From positions 56,962 to 62,203 of the forward strand of contig KL568614.1 of the NCBI GenBank assembly GCA_000715605.1: a stretch of DNA of 5,242 bases, given 5' to 3'. Below, in pieces: positions 1 to 5,242 of this stretch. Below the pieces are notes generated by a model. That model did no database searches. It was not told where the DNA came from and saw only the letters and a program-made list of their open reading frames with translations. This DNA is from Streptomyces speibonae. GTDB taxonomy: Bacteria; Actinomycetota; Actinomycetes; Streptomycetales; Streptomycetaceae. Numbering within the stretch: the first letter of the stretch is position 1; each line of letters opens with the position of its first letter. The translations under genes were made by a program, and so were the position numbers.

Positions 1-18
1 CCGCCACGACGACGGCGT

Positions 19-822
19 TCATCGGCCCGCGCCCACGAGGGCTCCGTCCCGGGCAGGCAGGTGCCGGGCCCACATCCGTCCGCCGCCGGTCGTGGTGGGC
101 CGCGGGCGGCGTATCACCGCGAGCGCGAGGGCCAGCAGGGCCGCCGCCGCGAGCGCGTCCAGCCAGAAGTGGTTCGCCGTTGCGACGATCACCAGCAGCG
201 TCACCAGTGGGTGCAGCAGCCACAGCCAGCGCCACCACGCGCGTGAGACGGCGATCAGGCCGACGGCCACCATCAGCGCCCACCCGAAGTGCAGCGAGGG
301 CATCGCGGCGAACTGGTTCGACAGCTGGTCCGTGTCCGGGGTGCCGTACACCGACGGTCCGTACACGCGGGCGGTGTCCACGAGACCCGTGACCGTGAGC
401 AGCCTCGGCGGGGCCAGGGGATACGTCAGGTGCAGCACGAGCGCCGCGGCGGTGAGCGCCGCGAGGGTGCGGCGGACCCAGACGTAGTGGGCCGGGCGGC
501 GCAGATAGAGCCAGATCAGGAAGGCCGCGGTGGCCGGGAAGTGGACGGCCGCGTAGTAGGTGTTCGCGAGGTGCGCGAGCGTGTCGCCGTGCAGCAGCAG
601 GGACTGCACCGTGTCCTCGCCGGGCAGGTGGAGCACACGTTCCAGGTCCCACACGTCGTGGCCGTTGCGGTACGCCCGGCCGGTGTGGCCCGTCGCCAGC
701 TGCCGGCCGAGTTTGTACACGAGGAACAGGCCGGCCACGAGGAGGAGTTCGCGGACGAGTGGCGGGCGCGCCGAAGCGGGGTGCCCGGCCGGTGCGGACT
801 CCTTCGCCTTGCGGGAATGCAT
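19..822 (-). CDS. PAP2-superfamily membrane phosphatase/phosphotransferase (PAP2_3, Aur1-like)
   Basis: A 267-residue integral membrane protein. Conserved blocks fit the PAP2_3 (inositol phosphotransferase/Aur1-like) branch: APPRL at 137-141, SNQFAAMPSLHFGWA at 168-182 and ANHFWLDA at 216-223. His178, His218 and Asp222 are the expected catalytic residues; MPSLH replaces the classical PSGH, which is normal for this branch. Hydrophobic segments lie near 25-43, 90-107, 117-133, 180-193, 199-215 and 223-237. Family members hydrolyse or transfer phosphate groups on lipid-linked substrates at the membrane; the actual substrate cannot be read here. I chose ATG at 820-822 because GAAAGGG precedes it by about 8 nt and the hydrophobic core follows soon after; the open frame runs on upstream, but only antisense to tetR. 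The gene is divergent from tetR across a repeat-rich 195-bp region, so repression by that TetR is the likely control. The TGA stop is at 19-21; the downstream end lies outside the window. Confidence 0.9.
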   Translation of the reverse strand: MHSRKAKESAPAGHPASARPPLVRELLLVAGLFLVYKLGRQLATGHTGRAYRNGHDVWDLERVLHLPGEDTVQSLLLHGDTLAHLANTYYAAVHFPATAAFLIWLYLRRPAHYVWVRRTLAALTAAALVLHLTYPLAPPRLLTVTGLVDTARVYGPSVYGTPDTDQLSNQFAAMPSLHFGWALMVAVGLIAVSRAWWRWLWLLHPLVTLLVIVATANHFWLDALAAAALLALALAVIRRPRPTTTGGGRMWARHLPARDGALVGAGR

Positions 823-842
823 CGGCCGGCCCTTTCGCTGAC

Positions 843-883
843 GGTGGTGCTGTCGTGGTGCTGTCGTGGTGCTGTGGTGGTGC
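843..883. repeat. 11-bp tandem repeat in the PAP2 gene leader
   Basis: Three consecutive copies of an 11-bp unit, CGTGGTGCTGT, lie at 843-853 (first base G instead of C), 854-864 and 865-875, followed by a partial copy, GGTGGTGC, at 876-883. The block starts about 20 bp upstream of the PAP2 start codon, so it would be in the 5' untranslated leader if transcription starts in the operator region. The period is close to one helical turn. No function can be assigned: replication slippage, a protein-binding array or an mRNA leader element are all possible. Confidence 0.85.
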
Positions 884-890
884 GTTCGCG

Positions 891-960
891 TGGTCGATAC
901 GCGACCGTACCGATACGGTAGTGTACCGATACGATCCCGTACCGGTACACTGGCGTATCG
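891..960. promoter_or_regulatory. 16-bp-phased array of GTACCGATAC boxes, probable TetR operator
   Basis: Ten-bp boxes recur exactly every 16 bp: TGGTCGATAC (891-900), GTACCGATAC (907-916), GTACCGATAC (923-932), GTACCGGTAC (939-948), and a degenerate GTATCG start at 955-960. The consensus, GTAYCGRTAC, is itself palindromic, and the copy at 939-948 is a perfect palindrome. The outer ends, CGATACGC (895-902) and GCGTATCG (953-960), are also inverted copies of each other. The array sits between tetR and the divergent PAP2 gene, where an autoregulating TetR protein would bind. TetR dimers commonly recognise palindromes of about this size; that this particular protein binds here is inference. Confidence 0.8.
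920..951. promoter_or_regulatory. 32-bp near-perfect palindrome with outward TACACT hexamers
   Basis: AGTGTACCG (920-928) pairs with CGGTACACT (943-951), and inside it TACG (930-933) pairs with CGTA (938-941). This gives 13 of 16 symmetric positions matched; only 929/942 and the central four bases break it. Each end carries TACACT reading outward, at 946-951 on the plus strand and 920-925 on the minus strand. These resemble -10 hexamers for tetR and PAP2 respectively, but no good -35 hexamer lies 16-18 bp upstream of either. It may be the core operator overlapping both promoters; the promoter part is weak. Confidence 0.6.
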
Positions 961-1003
961 TTGAGGTGCCGGAGCACACCATCGCGAGACACGCCACAGC
1001 AGC

Positions 1004-1009
1004 AGGGAG
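1004..1009 (+). promoter_or_regulatory. Ribosome binding site of tetR
   Basis: AGGGAG lies 8 nt before ATG 1018-1020. It decides the start: an in-frame TTG at 961 would add 19 residues but overlaps the operator array and has no comparable purine-rich site. Confidence 0.75.
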
Positions 1010-1017
1010 TCCAGCCC

Positions 1018-1692
1018 ATGACGTCGCAGGACGCGGACCGGCCGGGGACGGCCGGAACGTCGCGCCGCTCCAAGATCACGCCCGAGCGTGAGCGGGAGTT
1101 CTTCGACGCCGTGCTCAACCAGATCCGCGAGTGCGGTTACGACGCCGTGAGCATGGAGGGCATCGCCGCCAGCACCCGGTGCAGCAAGTCGACGCTCTAC
1201 CGGCAGTGGCGGACCAAGCCGCGGTTCGTCGCGGCCGCGCTGCGCTCCAGCCGGCAGGCCAGGTTCTCGCACATCGACACCGGTACCCTGGCCGGGGACC
1301 TGCGGGAGGCGGCGCGGTGCGCGGGGGAGTGGTCACCGAAGGACGCCACGCTGCTCCAGGCGCTCGGCCACGCCATCGTGCAGGACAAGGAACTGGCGCA
1401 TGCGCTGCGCGAGGCGCTCGTCGACCCCGAGCTCGCGGCGCTGACGCAGATCCTGCGGCGCGGGGTCGAGCGCGGCGAGGTGGACGCGGGGAACCCGGCG
1501 CTGGAGTACGTCCCCGCACAGCTCTTCGGTGTGCTGCGGGTGCGGCCCATGCTGGAGGGGCGCAACGCGGACCCGGACTATCTGATCCGGTTCGTGGAGG
1601 CCTCGGTGCTGCCGGCGCTCGGCCTCGGAAAGGGCGAGGACCGCGGAAGGACAAAGGCTCAGGGAGCCGGGTCCGGGACGACCGGACGGTGA
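1018..1692 (+). CDS. TetR/AcrR-family transcriptional regulator
   Basis: A 224-residue repressor of normal TetR length. The N-terminal DNA-binding domain spans about 20-75: an opening helix (ERERE FFDAVLNQIRECGYD, 23-42), then the helix-turn-helix at about 45-65, with recognition segment CSKSTLYRQWRTK (55-67), a very typical TetR signature. The C-terminal half (about 80-203) is helical and ends in RPMLEGRNADPDYLIRFVEASVLPAL (176-201), a pattern common in actinobacterial TetR ligand/dimerisation domains; the last 20 residues are a low-complexity Gly/Arg/Lys tail. The ligand is unknown. The gene is divergent from the PAP2 gene with 195 bp between start codons, and the phased palindromes there make autoregulation plus control of PAP2 the simplest model. 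Downstream it converges on the DUF2510 gene and shares a terminator-like hairpin. Family assignment is firm; the target is inferred from position only. Confidence 0.93.
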   Translation: MTSQDADRPGTAGTSRRSKITPEREREFFDAVLNQIRECGYDAVSMEGIAASTRCSKSTLYRQWRTKPRFVAAALRSSRQARFSHIDTGTLAGDLREAARCAGEWSPKDATLLQALGHAIVQDKELAHALREALVDPELAALTQILRRGVERGEVDAGNPALEYVPAQLFGVLRVRPMLEGRNADPDYLIRFVEASVLPALGLGKGEDRGRTKAQGAGSGTTGR

Positions 1693-1734
1693 CCTGATCG
1701 CGCCGCACCGTGGGGACGGGGGCGGCGCGGATTC

Positions 1735-1782
1735 CGGCCGGGTGGGGCACCTCTTTGAGCGGAGGGGTGGCCCACCCGGCCG
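1735..1782. terminator. Shared hairpin terminator between convergent genes
   Basis: CGGCCGGGTGGG (1735-1746) and CCCACCCGGCCG (1771-1782) form a perfect 12-bp stem. After one G-G mismatch (1747/1770) the stem continues with CACC/GGTG (1748-1751/1766-1769) and further weak pairs. It lies between the tetR stop (1692) and the DUF2510 stop (1797), so it can serve both transcripts. There is no U-tract on either side, which is usual for actinomycete terminators. Confidence 0.82.
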
Positions 1783-1796
1783 TCGATACGCGGGGG

Positions 1797-2726
1797 TCAG
1801 ACCTCCTGGCCGTTGCCGCCGCCCGACGAGACCTCGATGCCCTCGGTGATCTCGTCCAGCACGGCCTGCGTCTGGTCGGTGTCGACACCGAAGCGCACCA
1901 CGACGATCTGCCGCGGCTGCGCGGGGGACGGGAACGCGAGCGACTGCACGTACCCGTCGGAGCCCTTGCTGGTGACCGCCTTCCAGCGCACCAGGTACCC
2001 CTTCTGCCCGGCCACCGTCACGGCCTTGGACTCGAGCACGTCGTGCGAGGTGATCCTGCCGTAGGAGTCACCGCCGTAGCTCTCCTCGGCGTTGGCGGCG
2101 ATGTCCGCCTTGGCGACCTCCTCGGCGGTGGAGCCGCGGGTGCCCAGGGCCAGGGCGGGCGCCGAGTACGCGCCGCCCTTGGTGCAGTTCCTGGACGTGT
2201 CGCCGGGACAGTCGTACTCGTCCTTCGACGTCACCGCGGCACCCACCTGGAGCTCCTGGCCGTACCAGCCGTCCGGGACCGGCAGGCTGATCCCGCTCAG
2301 CGCGTCCGTCACCGACCCGCTCTCGATCCGTGGCGCCTCGGAGCCGTCCGGCTCCGGCTCCCCGCGGTCCGATCCGCCCCCGTCCCGGTCGCCCTGCCCC
2401 TGTGAGGCCGTGGAACCTCTGTCACCGCCGTCGTTCGTCAGGGCGTACACACCCACACCGATGCTTGCCAGGACGGCGACCGCCACCGCGACGGCTATGC
2501 CGTACCGCAGCTTGCGCCCCCGTGCGGGCGTCGGCGGAGCGGGATACGCCGGGTATGCCGGGTACGCCGCCCCGGTGCCCGGTGCCGGCGGACCCCAGGC
2601 GGCGGCCGACCCCGCCGGCCGGACCTTTTCCGTCCAGGCCGCGCCGTCCCACCAGCGCTCGGTGGCCGGCCCGTCATTCGTCTGCCCGGGGTCGGGATAC
2701 CACCCGGGAGGAGTCACCTGCGTCAT
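1797..2726 (-). CDS. DUF2510-domain single-pass membrane protein
   Basis: A 309-residue protein of unknown function. Residues 7-36 form a DUF2510 domain (PGWYPDPG at 7-14, RWWDGAAWTE at 24-33), a short module found at the N-terminus of many actinobacterial membrane proteins. A Pro/Ala/Tyr linker with three AYP repeats (54-62) and a basic patch, RGRKLR (69-74), precede one transmembrane helix (about 75-96). An acidic, Gly/Ser-rich spacer (98-136) leads to a domain of about 170 residues, starting near SGISLPVPDGWYG (144-156) and containing only two cysteines (173 and 181), which could form a disulfide outside the cell. Charge distribution predicts the N-terminus inside and the C-terminal domain outside. 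ATG 2724-2726 was preferred because it places DUF2510 at the N-terminus and has a GGTGGGG stretch just upstream; an earlier ATG at 2786 would add 20 residues without family character. It is monocistronic as far as seen, convergent with tetR. The role of the outer domain is not recognisable. Confidence 0.9.
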   Translation of the reverse strand: MTQVTPPGWYPDPGQTNDGPATERWWDGAAWTEKVRPAGSAAAWGPPAPGTGAAYPAYPAYPAPPTPARGRKLRYGIAVAVAVAVLASIGVGVYALTNDGGDRGSTASQGQGDRDGGGSDRGEPEPDGSEAPRIESGSVTDALSGISLPVPDGWYGQELQVGAAVTSKDEYDCPGDTSRNCTKGGAYSAPALALGTRGSTAEEVAKADIAANAEESYGGDSYGRITSHDVLESKAVTVAGQKGYLVRWKAVTSKGSDGYVQSLAFPSPAQPRQIVVVRFGVDTDQTQAVLDEITEGIEVSSGGGNGQEV

Positions 2727-2860
2727 GTCCCCACCGTATGGGCCAACGGTGAAAGCCGGATGAGAGCCCCGACCGCCGACGCCCACGTTCGACCACCCTC
2801 ACGCCCGGCTTGTCCTCGCGCCCACGCCCCCGCGCCCGCTGCCTGCGACCCCGCGCCGTC
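2727..2860. other. Upstream region of the DUF2510 gene, no gene seen
   Basis: This stretch must hold the DUF2510 promoter, read on the minus strand, but no convincing -35/-10 pair is visible. A TACGGT hexamer (minus strand, 2733-2738) is too close to the start codon and lacks a -35 partner. From about 2770 the sequence grades into the C-rich repeat block. Open frames crossing it have no family character. Confidence 0.5.
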
Positions 2861-3388
2861 CGGCGCTTGCGCCCCCGCGCCCTCGGCGCCTGTGACCCTC
2901 CGCCCCACGCTCGGGGCCCCGCCCCCGGGTGCCTGCGTTCGCCGCCGTCAGCGCCTCGCGTTCTCGGCACCTGGGGTCGGCCGTTCCCGACACCTGTGCC
3001 GCCGCGCTTTCGGCGCGTGCGCCCGCCGTCCCGGCGCCCACGATCCCGCGCTCCGGGTGTCTGCGGTCCGCTGTCTCCGTGCCTGGTGTCCGAGGCCTGT
3101 TGTCTCGCGCTCGTGTGGCCGCGTCCTCGGCGCTCGCGCGCGCCGTTCCGACGCCCGTGGTCCTGTGCTCCGGGCGTGTGCGGCCCGCTGCCTCGCGTCT
3201 GCGGTCCGGGTCTTCGGCGCTTGCGCGCGCCGTTCCGGCGCTCGCGGTCCCGTGCTCCCGGCGCCCGCGGCCCACCATCCCAGTGCCGCGCCCCGCCGTC
3301 CCGGCGCCCTCGCGGCCCGCCGCCCGCGTCCCCGCCGTCCAGCCGCCCTCGGCCCCCGCCGCCCCGGCACCCGCGGCCCACTGCCCTG
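2861..3388. repeat. Degenerate ~30-bp tandem repeat with 87-bp higher-order period
   Basis: The clearest units begin CGGCGC at 2861, 3011, 3128, 3215 and 3302. Spacings are 150, 117, 87 and 87 bp, which fit a base unit of 30 bp with occasional 27-bp copies (87 = 30+30+27; 117 = 30+30+30+27). By hand alignment the first 60 bases of the units at 3128 and 3215 differ at 10 positions (about 83% identity), and those at 3011 and 3128 at 13 (about 78%). Long open frames exist in several phases on both strands, but A/T bases in 3011-3220 are spread evenly over the three codon phases (about 14, 17 and 16), unlike a real gene of this G+C content. I therefore treat it as a noncoding minisatellite-like block; a decayed repeat-protein gene is the alternative, since all spacings are multiples of three. 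Confidence 0.75.
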
Positions 3389-3418
3389 CCTCGCGGTCCC
3401 CGCCCCCCAGCCGGCGCA

Positions 3419-3485
3419 CCCCCCCCTCAACCCCCGCCCCCTTGACAGCTGTTGGTCCGCAGGATCGCTGGTGGGGGGGGGGCGG
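3419..3485. other. C-tracts facing a G10 run around TTGACA
   Basis: A C8 run (3419-3426) and C5 runs at 3431-3435 and 3437-3441 are followed by TTGACA (3442-3447), a small ACAGCTGT palindrome (3445-3452) and ten consecutive G (3473-3482). CCGCCCCC (3434-3441) and GGGGGCGG (3478-3485) are inverted copies with a 36-nt loop. TTGACA matches a -35 hexamer, but no good -10 follows at 16-18 bp, so I do not call a promoter. The G10 run is prone to length variation or sequencing error. Confidence 0.5.
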
Positions 3486-3613
3486 CTCGCGTCGACGTGG
3501 TGTGTTGGGTGTCACTCGTCACGGCAACACTGGTCCGACCGGGCCCATGCGGCCGGGAGGGGGACTACGCTCGTCACCGATACGTCATTCGGGCGACTCG
3601 GGGAGGTAGCGGG
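3486..3613 (+). promoter_or_regulatory. Leader/promoter region of the LAL regulator gene
   Basis: Base composition returns to normal here, and the promoter of the downstream gene is expected in it. Visible elements are a GTGTTG/CAACAC inverted repeat (3502-3507/3525-3530), CTCGTCAC occurring twice (3515-3522 and 3570-3577), a -10-like TACGCT (3566-3571) without a clear -35, and ACCGATACG (3576-3584), identical to part of the tetR operator boxes. The ribosome binding site is GGGGAGG (3600-3606), 7 nt before the ATG. None of the candidate operators is proven. Confidence 0.4.
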
Positions 3614-5242
3614 ATGACGGAGGCACGGCCCCGGGCCGCTTCCTCGGCTTCCCTGTGGGAGCGGGACGAGGAAGTGGCCGCGATCGAGGAGGCCGTCGAC
3701 ACCCTGTGCGCCGACCGGTCCTCGCCGGGCGGCCTCCTGCTGCTCCGGGGCGAGGCCGGGCTCGGCAAGACCGCGCTGCTGGCGGAGACCCGGCACATCG
3801 CCGAACAGCGCGGCTGCACCGTCTGGTCGGCCCGCGGCGGCGAGACCCTGCGCTCCGTCCCCTTCAACGTCGTACGCCAACTCCTCCAGCCCGCCCTGGT
3901 GTCGATGCTGCCGGAGGAGGCACGCGAGTACCTCGGCGACTGGTACGACATCGCCGGCCCCGCCCTCGGCATAGCCAACCCCGGCGACCGGCACCCGGAC
4001 CCGCAGGGCGTGTGCGAGGGACTGGTCGCCGCCGTGCGCCGACTCGCCCGCCGGGACTGGCCGTTGGTCCTGCTCATCGACGACGCCCACTGGGCCGACC
4101 AGGAGACCCTGCACTGGCTCGCCGCCTTCGCCGAGCGCCTGTCCGACCTGTCCGTCCTCGTCGTGGTCGCCCGCCGGCCCGGCGAGATCTCCGGCCCGGG
4201 AGCCCGCCACCTGGACGCCGTCGCCGCCGCGGCCGACCGCCCCGTGGCCACCCTCAGCGCCCTCACCCCGGACGCCGCGGCCGGACTCACCCGCGCCACC
4301 CTCGGTGAGAACGCCGACGCCGCGTTCTGCCGCGAGGTGTGGGCCGTCACCGCCGGCAACCCGTACGAGACCGTCGAACTCCTCGCCAAGGTCCAGGACA
4401 GCGAACTCGAGCCCGTCGAGGCTCACGCGGGAGAACTGCGCGACCTCAACCGCTCCGCCCGCGGCGGCGGCCTCGTCGCCCGGCTGGAACAACTCGGCAT
4501 AGACGCCACCCGGTTCGCCTGGGCCGCCGCCATCCTGGGCAGCGACATCACCGTCGACCTGGTGGCCGAACTCGCCACCCTCGGCCGTGACGACGCCGTG
4601 CGCTGCGCCGAACTCCTGCGCAGCGCCCGCATCCTCACCGCGCCCGACCCCGCCGCCACCGGCGGCACCTCGGCCGCCGACCTGGAGTTCGTGCACCCGC
4701 TGATCGCCACCGCCGTCTACAACTCCATCCCCGACGCGCTGCGCCGGGCCATGCACGGCATAGCGGCCCGTATCGTCACCGACTCAGGACGCGGCGCCGC
4801 GTCCGCCGCCCGGCACCTCCTCGAGGTGCACCCGGACGACGACGAGGAACTCGTCCGGCAGCTGCGCGAGGCCGCCCGCGAACACCTCGCCGTCGGCGCC
4901 CCCGACGCCGCCCGCCGCTGCCTGGAACGCGCCCTGGAGGAACCGCCCCGCCCCGAGGTCCACGCGCACGTCCTCTACGAACTGGGCTGTGCCACCTTCC
5001 TCACCGCACCCGCCCGCACCATCGGCCACCTGCGGGCCGCCCTCGGCATGCCCGGCCTCGACGGCGACCGGCGGGTGGACTCCGTGGTCCGCCTCTCCCA
5101 GGCACTGCTCCACAACGACCAGCTGGAGGAGGCCGTCCGCACGGTCGAGGCGGAGGCCGCCCGGCTCGAACCCGGCCCCGCGCAACTGCGGCTGCGGACG
5201 GTGCAGTTCATGTGGGAGGGCATCCACGCCGGCGAGGCTGCC
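3614..5242 (+). CDS. LuxR-family (LAL/MalT-like) ATPase regulator, N-terminal part
   Basis: The frame is open from ATG 3614 to the window edge: 543 codons with no stop. An AAA_16/STAND-type ATPase domain begins near residue 14. Walker A is GEAGLGKT (46-53), Walker B is LLIDD (153-157) followed by AHWAD (158-162), a sensor-like segment VVVARRPGE follows (183-191), and GNPYE (248-252) is the usual motif after the ATPase core. EFVHPLIATAVY (358-369) matches the F-x-HPL-x-x-AVY signature of LAL proteins, and from about 390 the chain turns into TPR-like helical repeats (for example APDAARRCLERALEEP). Such proteins usually run to about 900-1000 residues and end in a LuxR helix-turn-helix; that end is outside the window, so DNA binding is inferred. 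They are ATP-dependent activators, often pathway-specific regulators of secondary metabolism or sugar use. The start is fixed by GGGGAGG 7 nt upstream. The gene follows the repeat block and is divergent from the DUF2510 gene. Confidence 0.9.
   Translation, partial: MTEARPRAASSASLWERDEEVAAIEEAVDTLCADRSSPGGLLLLRGEAGLGKTALLAETRHIAEQRGCTVWSARGGETLRSVPFNVVRQLLQPALVSMLPEEAREYLGDWYDIAGPALGIANPGDRHPDPQGVCEGLVAAVRRLARRDWPLVLLIDDAHWADQETLHWLAAFAERLSDLSVLVVVARRPGEISGPGARHLDAVAAAADRPVATLSALTPDAAAGLTRATLGENADAAFCREVWAVTAGNPYETVELLAKVQDSELEPVEAHAGELRDLNRSARGGGLVARLEQLGIDATRFAWAAAILGSDITVDLVAELATLGRDDAVRCAELLRSARILTAPDPAATGGTSAADLEFVHPLIATAVYNSIPDALRRAMHGIAARIVTDSGRGAASAARHLLEVHPDDDEELVRQLREAAREHLAVGAPDAARRCLERALEEPPRPEVHAHVLYELGCATFLTAPARTIGHLRAALGMPGLDGDRRVDSVVRLSQALLHNDQLEEAVRTVEAEAARLEPGPAQLRLRTVQFMWEGIHAGEAA

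Noticed and set aside
823..1272. Upstream extension of the PAP2 reading frame by 150 residues
   Set aside because: It runs through the tandem repeats, the operator array and antisense to tetR, has no family character, and a good ribosome binding site supports the start at 822.
1115..1888. 257-residue minus-strand open frame opposite tetR
   Set aside because: Arg/Pro/Ala-rich antisense shadow that also crosses the terminator hairpin.
2542..2568. 9-bp tandem repeat (three copies)
   Set aside because: Encodes the AYP repeats of the DUF2510 protein linker; an ordinary coding low-complexity stretch.
2861..3388. CRISPR array
   Set aside because: Units are contiguous and degenerate, with no constant repeat alternating with unique spacers and no cas gene nearby.
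3442..3471. Housekeeping promoter starting at TTGACA
   Set aside because: No -10-like hexamer at 16-18 bp spacing, and a G10 run follows directly.
2674..3515. Minus-strand open frames of 235-238 residues over the repeat block
   Set aside because: Internal amino-acid repeats simply mirror the DNA repeat; no codon-position bias, and one overlaps the N-terminus of the DUF2510 gene.
2760..3617. 285-residue plus-strand open frame rich in Pro, Ala, Arg and Cys
   Set aside because: Stop-free because the region is so G+C rich; A/T bases show no codon-phase preference, other frames are equally open, and it overlaps the LAL start.
3512..4756. 414-residue minus-strand open frame
   Set aside because: Antisense shadow of the LAL gene, whose ATPase motifs in the plus frame are unmistakable.

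Overview
The window has very high G+C content (close to 90% in places), GGAG-type ribosome binding sites and strong third-position G/C in its genes. These features, together with the protein families present, point to an actinomycete, most likely Streptomyces or a close relative. I see no rRNA, tRNA, CRISPR array, insertion sequence or phage gene.

Layout. (1) 19-822, minus strand: a membrane phosphatase/phosphotransferase of the PAP2_3 (Aur1-like) type. (2) 823-1017: a divergent intergenic region holding an 11-bp tandem repeat and a 16-bp-phased array of GTACCGATAC-like boxes, part of which forms a 32-bp near-perfect palindrome. (3) 1018-1692, plus strand: a TetR/AcrR-family repressor. (4) 1735-1782: a strong inverted repeat that probably terminates transcription of both converging genes. 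(5) 1797-2726, minus strand: a single-pass membrane protein with a cytoplasmic DUF2510 domain and an extracytoplasmic domain. (6) 2727-3613: almost 890 bp without a credible gene. Most of it is a degenerate ~30-bp tandem repeat with an 87-bp higher-order period and an extreme T-over-A bias on the plus strand, ending in a C-rich block and a G10 run. (7) 3614 to the window end, plus strand: the N-terminal 543 codons of a large LuxR-family (LAL/MalT-like) ATPase regulator, cut by the window edge.

How the parts fit. The best-supported functional unit is the divergent tetR/PAP2 pair. The repressor very probably binds the phased boxes between the two genes and controls itself and the membrane enzyme, perhaps in response to a lipid or membrane-active ligand. 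The DUF2510 protein and the LAL regulator are divergently oriented but separated by the repeat block, and nothing in the sequence ties them together. The most unusual elements are the phased operator array and the strand-asymmetric repeat block. Neither is proof of a new system, but both can be tested.
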